Positions 58,739 through 64,000 of a stretch of 64,000 nucleotides of DNA are shown here, in pieces. The notes under the pieces were generated by a model that did not search any database, was not told the DNA's origin, and saw only the letters and a list, made by a program, of their open reading frames with translations. Positions within the stretch are counted from its first letter, which is position 1; every line of letters starts with the position of its first letter. The position numbers and the translations under genes are program-made. The stretch is from Actinoplanes sp040639655 (GTDB taxonomy: Bacteria; Actinomycetota; Actinomycetes; Mycobacteriales; Micromonosporaceae), in NCBI RefSeq assembly GCF_040639655.1, contig NZ_JBFAAI010000005.1:315682-379681 (forward strand). The letters run 5' to 3'.

Positions 58739-60094
58739 TCAGCCCGCGGTGCAGGTGGGGACGGGCGCGGTGTTGCTGCCGTGCCACGAGCCCAGGAAGC
58801 CGAAACTGGTGCTCGCACCCGCGGACAGGCTGCCGTTCCAGCCGGCGTTGCGGGCGGTCACCGTGGAGCCGCTGACGGCCACGGTGGCACCCCAGGCGTT
58901 GGATACGGTCTGGCCGTCGGCGTACGTCCAGGTCACCGTCCAGCTCTTGATCGCCGCGCTGCCGGCGGTCACCTTGACGTCGCCCTGGAAACCGCCCGGC
59001 CACTGACCGGTGACCGCATAGGTGGCGGTGCACGCGCCGGCCGGGACCGACGGCGACGGCGACGGGGACGGGCTGCTCGGCGACGGTGAACTCGGAGCCG
59101 GCGAGCTGGGCTCGGCCCCGCCGAAAATGGTGGCCTCCCTGCTGGTGGCCCTGATGCCGTTGGGCCCGTCGATGATCCGCCGGCCCCACGTGGTCAGCGA
59201 CGCGGCGTCGAAGTTGTTCGTCATGTCCAGGATCGGGTCGGTGTTGCCGGCCCACGACCAGCCGAGATAGCCGATGCCACGGGCCTGCGCCTCGGCGATC
59301 AGGGTCTGGTCGTCGACCTGGCCGGAGTCGAACTGCCAGCCGAACTCGCCGATGACCAGCGGCCAGTTGTTGTTCTGGAACACGTCGAGGTAGTTGCGGA
59401 TCGACGTGGCGGTGTTGAACACGGCGTACATGTGGATGGACAGCACCGTGTTGTCGCGGGTGTCGGCGTCCAGGACCGTCTGCGCGTTGTCGCGCATCAC
59501 GTACTGCGAGTCCTGTCCCCAGTTCGGGGCGTCGATCATGAGCAGGTGCTCGAACCCGTTGGTGCGCATCTTCTGGATCGCGGCGACGGTCGCCGCGGTC
59601 CACTGGCCGGGGTTGGTGTTACCGATCGGCTCGTTGCCGATGTTGATGACGACGTGGTTCTCCTGGCCCACGAGCACGCTCTTGAGCCCGATCCAGTAGT
59701 CGACGGCCTGGTCGAGGGTGTACGCGGCAGTGTCTTCGCCGTACCCCGTGGTGTCGTGGTTCTCCAGTACGCAGATCAGCCGGTTGGCCTTGCACAGATT
59801 GATCACGTTGGTGACGTCGGCGGCGGTGTTGGCCGTCCACCGGCCGCCGCTGAGCACGACCCGGACCGTGTTGGCGCCGGTCGCTTTGATGTCGGCGAAC
59901 GAGCCGGTCCGGTCGGCGTACCAGGTGTGCATGTGGTTGATGCCCCGCATGACGAACGTGGAGCCGTTGGCCTCGACGATGTTCCGGCCGCTGACGTGCA
60001 GGCCGGTGGCGGCGTGGGCGGGCGGCACGAACATCAGCACGGATGCGGTGAGGGTGACGAGGACGGCGGCGATCGTGGCCAGTCTTCTCTTCAT
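58739..60094 (-). CDS. Secreted GH5 glycosidase (beta-mannanase/cellulase type) with CBM2
   Basis: The protein has 451 residues. The signal peptide (LATIAAVLVTLTASVLMFVP, cleavage near AHA at ~29) precedes a family 5 catalytic domain. Acid/base Glu ~155 lies in INIGNEPIGN, the nucleophile Glu ~250 in PLVIGEFGW, with HMHTWYAD and IHMYAVF as subsite motifs. A Pro/Ser linker (~328-351) leads to a cellulose-binding CBM2 domain (CTATYAVTGQWPGGFQGDVK to the C-terminus). The catalytic core most resembles GH5 mannan endo-1,4-beta-mannosidases. It attacks plant polysaccharide outside the cell. It starts at ATG 60094. Confidence 0.87.
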   Translation of the reverse strand: MKRRLATIAAVLVTLTASVLMFVPPAHAATGLHVSGRNIVEANGSTFVMRGINHMHTWYADRTGSFADIKATGANTVRVVLSGGRWTANTAADVTNVINLCKANRLICVLENHDTTGYGEDTAAYTLDQAVDYWIGLKSVLVGQENHVVINIGNEPIGNTNPGQWTAATVAAIQKMRTNGFEHLLMIDAPNWGQDSQYVMRDNAQTVLDADTRDNTVLSIHMYAVFNTATSIRNYLDVFQNNNWPLVIGEFGWQFDSGQVDDQTLIAEAQARGIGYLGWSWAGNTDPILDMTNNFDAASLTTWGRRIIDGPNGIRATSREATIFGGAEPSSPAPSSPSPSSPSPSPSPSVPAGACTATYAVTGQWPGGFQGDVKVTAGSAAIKSWTVTWTYADGQTVSNAWGATVAVSGSTVTARNAGWNGSLSAGASTSFGFLGSWHGSNTAPVPTCTAG

Positions 60095-60270
60095 GACCTG
60101 CCTCTCGGGAGGGAATGGACAGCGTTCTCTCGACGCGTTCCACCCCGCCCCGGGCAGCCCCTGCCACATCGTCACCGACGTGTGAACGGCACGCTACCCG
60201 CCCGTACCAGGCATCGCAACGGATCGATGTCAGGCGACTCTCGGACGGTGGTGCTTCTCCCGGTACATGG

Positions 60271-60291
60271 CCACCGCGCCCGGGCCGGTGG
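60271..60291 (-). terminator. Short palindromic hairpin after GGDEF gene
   Basis: CCACCG (60271-60276) and CGGTGG (60286-60291) enclose GCCCGGGC. It lies just past the leftward GGDEF stop. Confidence 0.4.
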
Positions 60292-60306
60292 AGGCCCCGC
60301 GGGCGG

Positions 60307-61362
60307 TCAGGCGGCGACGGTCCGGCCGCGCTTGTCGCGGTACATCGCGGCGTCGGCCTCGCCGGACAGCGCGTCCAGGCTCGCGCTGCCGCCGGCCGGG
60401 CGCAGGGACATCCCGGCGCTGACCCCGACCGTGACGGTACGGCCGTCACCGATACCGATCGGCTGCCGGATCGCCTCCCGGATCCGGGCCAGCGCGCGGG
60501 CCGCCCGGGCCGCGTCCGCCTCGGGCAGCAGCACCAGGAACTCGTCGCCGCCGAGCCGCCCGGCCATCCCGTCCGGGCCGAGCGCCGCGGTCAGCCGGGT
60601 GCCGACCTCATGCAGCAGCAGGTCGCCGGCGGCGTGCCCGTAGGTGTCGTTGACCTGCTTGAACCCATTGAGATCGAGCAGCAGTACGGCAAGCGGCCGG
60701 CCCGCGAACTCGTCGGCGTAGGCGGCCAGCCGGCCCCGGTTCGGCAGCCCGGTCAGCGCGTCGTGGCTCGCCTGGTGCTGCAGCGCCCGCCGGGTCTCGT
60801 TCAGGGCGGTGAGTTGCCGCTGCAGCGCCGACGCCTGGGTCCCGGTGATCACCGCGATCATGAAGCCGACGACGACCACGAAGAACAGCTCGGGCGAACC
60901 GGGCACCAGCAGGGCGAAGCCGAGGGAGGTCGCCGCGAAGACGAGCAGGGCGCCGAGCAGCTGGTGCCGCGTCGCCGCGACCGCGATGGCCGGGGCGAGC
61001 ACCGGCCAGGTGACCATGTCGCTCTGCCGCGAGACGAGGACCACGACGGCCACGATCGTCGCCGTGTCGAGTACCGACTGCATGGCACTGAACCGCTGGT
61101 ACCAGTTCGAACCGGGGCGACGCAGGCCGAGGTACGACAGGATGTTCGTCACCGCCATCGCGCCGACGCCCACCCAGCAGGCGGTCCGCACGTCGGCGGT
61201 GTACACCGCGGCCGACGCGGAAACGGCACCGGCCGCGGCCAGGGCGGTGGAGACCATCCCGAAGGTACGCGCCACCAGCGCCGCGACCTCGATGGTTCGC
61301 CGCCGCTTGAGCAGCGCGTCGTCGTCGACGGGCACTGCCGAGCGTGGCTTCAGCGTACGCAT
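60307..61362 (-). CDS. Membrane diguanylate cyclase (GGDEF)
   Basis: The protein has 351 residues. About six hydrophobic segments (residues ~35-205) form a membrane sensor region. The GGDEF domain follows, with ASHDALTGLPNRGRLAAYAD, NGFKQVNDTYGHAAGD and an intact LGGDEFLVLLP (near 268). The RxxD inhibitory site five residues before GGDEF is absent, so product inhibition may be lacking. It starts at ATG 61362 after GGAG. It makes cyclic di-GMP, and its gene follows a chemoreceptor gene in the same direction. Confidence 0.87.
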   Translation of the reverse strand: MRTLKPRSAVPVDDDALLKRRRTIEVAALVARTFGMVSTALAAAGAVSASAAVYTADVRTACWVGVGAMAVTNILSYLGLRRPGSNWYQRFSAMQSVLDTATIVAVVVLVSRQSDMVTWPVLAPAIAVAATRHQLLGALLVFAATSLGFALLVPGSPELFFVVVVGFMIAVITGTQASALQRQLTALNETRRALQHQASHDALTGLPNRGRLAAYADEFAGRPLAVLLLDLNGFKQVNDTYGHAAGDLLLHEVGTRLTAALGPDGMAGRLGGDEFLVLLPEADAARAARALARIREAIRQPIGIGDGRTVTVGVSAGMSLRPAGGSASLDALSGEADAAMYRDKRGRTVAA

Positions 61363-61409
61363 GAGCACTCCATCGGCAGCCCTTCCCGGTGTCTGAGAGA
61401 ACAGCGCGA

Positions 61410-61445
61410 CGTGGGGCCGGTCGCCCTCAGGCGGCCGGCCCCACG
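61410..61445 (-). terminator. Terminator after the chemoreceptor gene
   Basis: An 11-bp perfect stem (61410-61420 with 61435-61445) and a 14-base loop lie 12 bases after the leftward MCP stop. Confidence 0.65.
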
Positions 61446-61456
61446 CGGTGACCTGC

Positions 61457-63016
61457 TCAGAACTTGAACGCGCCGACCAGAGTGCGCAGCTCCTCGGCGG
61501 TGCGCGAGACCTCGGTGCTGGCCTCGAGCGTCTGGTTGACACCGCCGACGGTCGCGGCGCTGGCCGAGGAGACATCGCTGATGTTGGTGGCGATCCGCTG
61601 GGAACCGGCGGCGACCTCGGCGATGCTGCGGCTCATCTCGCCGGTGGTGGCGGTCTGCTCCTCCACCGCCGAGGCGATGGTGGTCTGGAAGTCGTTGATC
61701 TGCGCGATGACCTCGGAGATGCGGTTGATGACCTCGACCGCGCCGCCGGTGTCCTGCTGGATGGCGTTGACCCGGGTGTGGATGTCCTCGGTGGCGCGGG
61801 CGGTCTCCTGGGCGAGGTCCTTGACCTCGCTGGCGACGACCGCGAAGCCCTTGCCGGCGTCCCCGGCCCGGGCAGCCTCGATGGTGGCGTTGAGGGCCAG
61901 CAGGTTGGTCTGCTCGGCGATCGAGGTGATCAGCTTGATGACGTTACCGATCTCGGCGGACGACTCGCCGAGCTGGCGGATGGTGTCGGTGGCGCGGGCG
62001 GCCTCGGTCACCGCGACCGCGGCAATCTGAACGGCCTCGCTGGTGTTGCGGGAGATCTCCCGGATGGAGAGGCCCATCTCCTCGGAACCGGCGGCGACGG
62101 TCTGCACGTTGCGCGAGATCTCGTCGGCCTCGGCGGAGGCCGAGCTGCTCTGCCGGTCGGTGTTGTCGACGGCGGCGGCGATCTCACCGGAGACGGCGGC
62201 CAGTTCGGTCGAGGCGGCGGCGAGGCTGTCGGCGTCGCCGGCGATGGTCCGCATCGAGTCGCGCAGCTTGTCGAGGGAGCGGTCCAGACCGGCGGCCATC
62301 ACCCCGAACTCGTCACGGCTGGTGATCCCACTGCGCACGGTGAGGTCGCCCCGGTCGAGGGCGTCGATGACGAGGCCGAGCTTGCGGATCGGGCCGAGGA
62401 TGGAGCGCACCATCGGGACGGCCATGCCGATCGTCAGCGCCAGGCCGATGCCGGCCACGATGATCGCGATGTTGCGGGTGCTGGCGACGGCCTCGGCCAT
62501 CTCGGCCTTCTGTGCGGCGACCGCGGCCTCCACCTTCTCGTTGAGGGCGTCGAGCTCGTCGTCGGTCTTGTTGTTCCGCTCGGAGATCTCGTCGGTACGC
62601 TTGATCACGGCCTTCGGGTTCGCGACACCGGCCGTGACGAAGTCGGTGATGAACGTGTTGAAGTCGGTGAAGTCGGGCCGGTAGCCCTGGAACTCGGTGA
62701 ACAGCGCGGGCGGCAGGCCGCAGGCCTCGACCTTGTCAGCGGCTTCGGTCGAGGACACGACGTCGTCGGCCACATCCTCGCTCACGTCATGACCGAGCGC
62801 GGACCGGTACGCGTCCACCTTCAATTCGCTCTGCCGGTTGTTGAGGTGGTTGATCGCGGCGAGGCAGGCCTCGAGGCTGCGCATCTCCTCGGCCTGGGTC
62901 CTCAATGTCGACTGGCTCGTCAACGTGATGGCCGCCAGGGCGCCGAGAGCCACGGCGCCCGTCGCGACGATGACCCCCAGCCGTTTGGCCGTGCCGATGT
63001 TCTGAACTCCGCGCAT
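61457..63016 (-). CDS. Methyl-accepting chemotaxis protein
   Basis: The protein has 519 residues. The N-terminal membrane segment is at residues ~13-35. An extracytoplasmic four-helix-type sensor (~36-180) and a second membrane segment (NIAIIVAGIGLALTIGMAVP) lead to a HAMP region (LGPIRKLGLVIDALDRGDLT). A long coiled coil follows with the invariant signalling tip EQTNLLALNATIEAARAGD near 366. It would control CheA, but no che genes are present in the window. It starts at ATG 63016 after AAGGAGGG. The presence of an MCP suggests a motile stage such as zoospores. Confidence 0.9.
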   Translation of the reverse strand: MRGVQNIGTAKRLGVIVATGAVALGALAAITLTSQSTLRTQAEEMRSLEACLAAINHLNNRQSELKVDAYRSALGHDVSEDVADDVVSSTEAADKVEACGLPPALFTEFQGYRPDFTDFNTFITDFVTAGVANPKAVIKRTDEISERNNKTDDELDALNEKVEAAVAAQKAEMAEAVASTRNIAIIVAGIGLALTIGMAVPMVRSILGPIRKLGLVIDALDRGDLTVRSGITSRDEFGVMAAGLDRSLDKLRDSMRTIAGDADSLAAASTELAAVSGEIAAAVDNTDRQSSSASAEADEISRNVQTVAAGSEEMGLSIREISRNTSEAVQIAAVAVTEAARATDTIRQLGESSAEIGNVIKLITSIAEQTNLLALNATIEAARAGDAGKGFAVVASEVKDLAQETARATEDIHTRVNAIQQDTGGAVEVINRISEVIAQINDFQTTIASAVEEQTATTGEMSRSIAEVAAGSQRIATNISDVSSASAATVGGVNQTLEASTEVSRTAEELRTLVGAFKF

Positions 63017-63103
63017 CTGCCCTCCTTAGCATCCGACGCCCCCACCATCGGACGTGTCGGGCATCACCTGAGGAAGGCCATGAACGCGGGACGGTCGGAC
63101 GTT

Positions 63104-63454
63104 TCAGCGGTTCAGGCGACGGGTCCAGTCGGACGGGACGGCGCCTGCCGGGCCGGGCGCCGGCTGGTCGGCCGGGTGGCTGACGGGCGGCGCAAGCGGC
63201 GGGCCGGAGAGTCCCTGCTCGGTGGCGTAGTTCCAGAACCAGTCCTCGCCGGGCTCATAGCTCTGGATCACCGGATGTCCGGTCGCCTTCCAGTGCGCGG
63301 TGGCGTGCTGCGAGGGCGAGCTGTCGCAGCAGCCCACGTGCCCGCACCGGGCGCACCGGCGCAGGTGGAACCACCAGCCCGAGCTGTCGAGGCACTCGGC
63401 ACAGCCGGGGCCGGAGGGCGGTACTTCGGTCTGGATCGGGTCGTCGCTGCTCAC
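63104..63454 (-). CDS. UBP-type zinc-finger protein
   Basis: This 116-residue protein is dominated by a UBP (ZnF_UBP) zinc finger. The metal ligands are CAEC, RCARCGHVGCCD and HATAHWKATGHPV, followed by EPGEDWFWNYA. The domain binds ubiquitin C-termini in eukaryotes, but in actinobacteria, which lack ubiquitin, its role is unknown. It starts at GTG 63454. It lies 12 bp after the stop of an HxlR regulator gene and is probably co-transcribed with it. Confidence 0.83.
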   Translation of the reverse strand: MSSDDPIQTEVPPSGPGCAECLDSSGWWFHLRRCARCGHVGCCDSSPSQHATAHWKATGHPVIQSYEPGEDWFWNYATEQGLSGPPLAPPVSHPADQPAPGPAGAVPSDWTRRLNR

Positions 63455-63466
63455 GCCGGAAAACTA

Positions 63467-63835
63467 TCAATGCACCCGGTCGTACGCCTCCTGCGCCTCG
63501 CGGGCCGTGCCGATCTCGCCCTCGACCAGCTCGATCAGCTCGACGAGTTTGGCCGCGGCCCTGGCGCCGAACTCGGTGAGGCTGTACTCCACCCGCGGCG
63601 GGATGGTGGCCTGCACCTCGCGGCGGACCAGGCCGTCGCGCTCGAGCGCCTGCAACGTCTGGGCCAGCATCTTCTCGCTCACGCCGTCGACCCGGCGGCG
63701 CAGCGCGTTGAAGCGGAACGATCCCTCGTGCAGCGCGGCGAGCGCCAGTGCGCCCCACCGCCCGGTGACGTTCGCGAGAACGCCGCGCGAGGCGCAGTCC
63801 CGCGCGAACACGCTGGGGATCAGGTCGTCGTCCAC
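63467..63835 (-). CDS. HxlR family transcriptional regulator
   Basis: This winged-helix protein has 122 residues from GTG 63835; a longer frame to 63916 lacks support. The HxlR core is clear: CASRGVLANVTGRWGALALA, then FRFNALRRRVDGVSEKMLAQ, TLQALERDGLVRREVQATIP and PRVEYSLTEFGARAA. It is longer-range than MarR in wing pattern. These are often redox- or aldehyde-responsive regulators of adjacent genes. Its target may be the downstream zinc-finger gene or a gene to the right of the window. Confidence 0.85.
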   Translation of the reverse strand: MDDDLIPSVFARDCASRGVLANVTGRWGALALAALHEGSFRFNALRRRVDGVSEKMLAQTLQALERDGLVRREVQATIPPRVEYSLTEFGARAAAKLVELIELVEGEIGTAREAQEAYDRVH

Positions 63836-64000
63836 GCGGCGAGAATACCAGCACTTACCCAAGGTTTGCGCTTTCGAAAAGTTAGTGCCATTCTTCTGGT
63901 CACCGCCAAAGAGCATCGGCTGTCGCGTACCGCTGGCAAGCCACGTACCACAAAAACCGGACGCGCCACCCCGAGGGGAACACGGACCCTAGAAAACCAA

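Noticed and set aside
63836..64000. Possible rightward gene start at the right edge
   Set aside because: No frame with a start, ribosome-binding site and codon bias is visible in the last 165 bp.

Overview
The window comes from a high-GC actinomycete. Almost every real gene has a very G+C-rich third codon position, GTG starts are common, lipoboxes and a Tat signal are present, and genes are packed with 4-bp ATGA/GTGA overlaps. The gene set (MerR-HTH citrate synthase fusion, DUF574 methyltransferase, GH5-CBM2 secreted hydrolase, MCP, GGDEF proteins, LRV-like repeat protein) would fit Micromonosporaceae such as Actinoplanes. That genus assignment is inference. I see no rRNA, tRNA, CRISPR array or intact transposase.

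Layout. 1-4.3 kb: end of a membrane protein, a PRC-barrel/DUF2382 stress protein, and two divergent citrate synthases, one with an N-terminal DNA-binding domain. 4.3-8.9 kb: a complete branched-chain-amino-acid-type ABC operon (livKGFHM). 8.9-12.6 kb: SDR dehydrogenase, alpha/beta hydrolase, nitroreductase and a repeat protein. 12.7-18.7 kb: two exporter/MarR pairs. 18.7-21.1 kb: alkanesulfonate monooxygenase (ssuD) divergent from a sulfite oxidase. 21.1-24 kb: LacI regulator plus GH13 alpha-glucosidase. 24-28.3 kb: a c-di-GMP GGDEF-EAL protein, a methyltransferase and a secreted protein. 28.3-35.4 kb: tauCAB divergent from an amino-acid ABC transporter, GNAT and LysR. 35.5-37.4 kb: a poorly coding, repeat-rich stretch. 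37.4-48.6 kb: strictosidine-synthase-like protein, MFS, then a long leftward operon made of a dipeptide-type ABC transporter and four flavin monooxygenases of the LLM class, one of them decayed. 48.7-53.4 kb: LtaS-like sulfatase-fold membrane protein, lipoprotein, prpE. 53.4-55.5 kb: a small accessory island of broken genes. 55.5-58.5 kb: TetR, acyl-CoA dehydrogenase and CoA-transferase. 58.7-63.9 kb: GH5 mannanase/cellulase, GGDEF protein, chemoreceptor, UBP zinc finger and HxlR regulator.

The most notable theme is a scattered organosulfur-scavenging regulon. ssuD/sulfite oxidase, tauCAB, the amino-acid ABC-GNAT cluster and the dipeptide ABC-LLM operon all carry a promoter-proximal element of the form TCCTAT-N7-ATAGGA. 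It is perfect at two sites and partly conserved at two others. It has the T-N11-A dyad typical of LysR-type regulators, and a LysR gene lies inside the cluster. Together these genes would import sulfonates, sulfur amino acids and S-containing peptide-like compounds, cleave C-S bonds with FMNH2-dependent monooxygenases, and detoxify the released sulfite.

A second unexpected feature is a 57-bp palindromic element present three times (18.7, 26.1 and 27.1 kb). Other observations are operator-like palindromes between divergent regulator/target pairs, a duplicated ribosome-binding site that creates a 14-codon coupled leader ORF, and several genes broken by small deletions.
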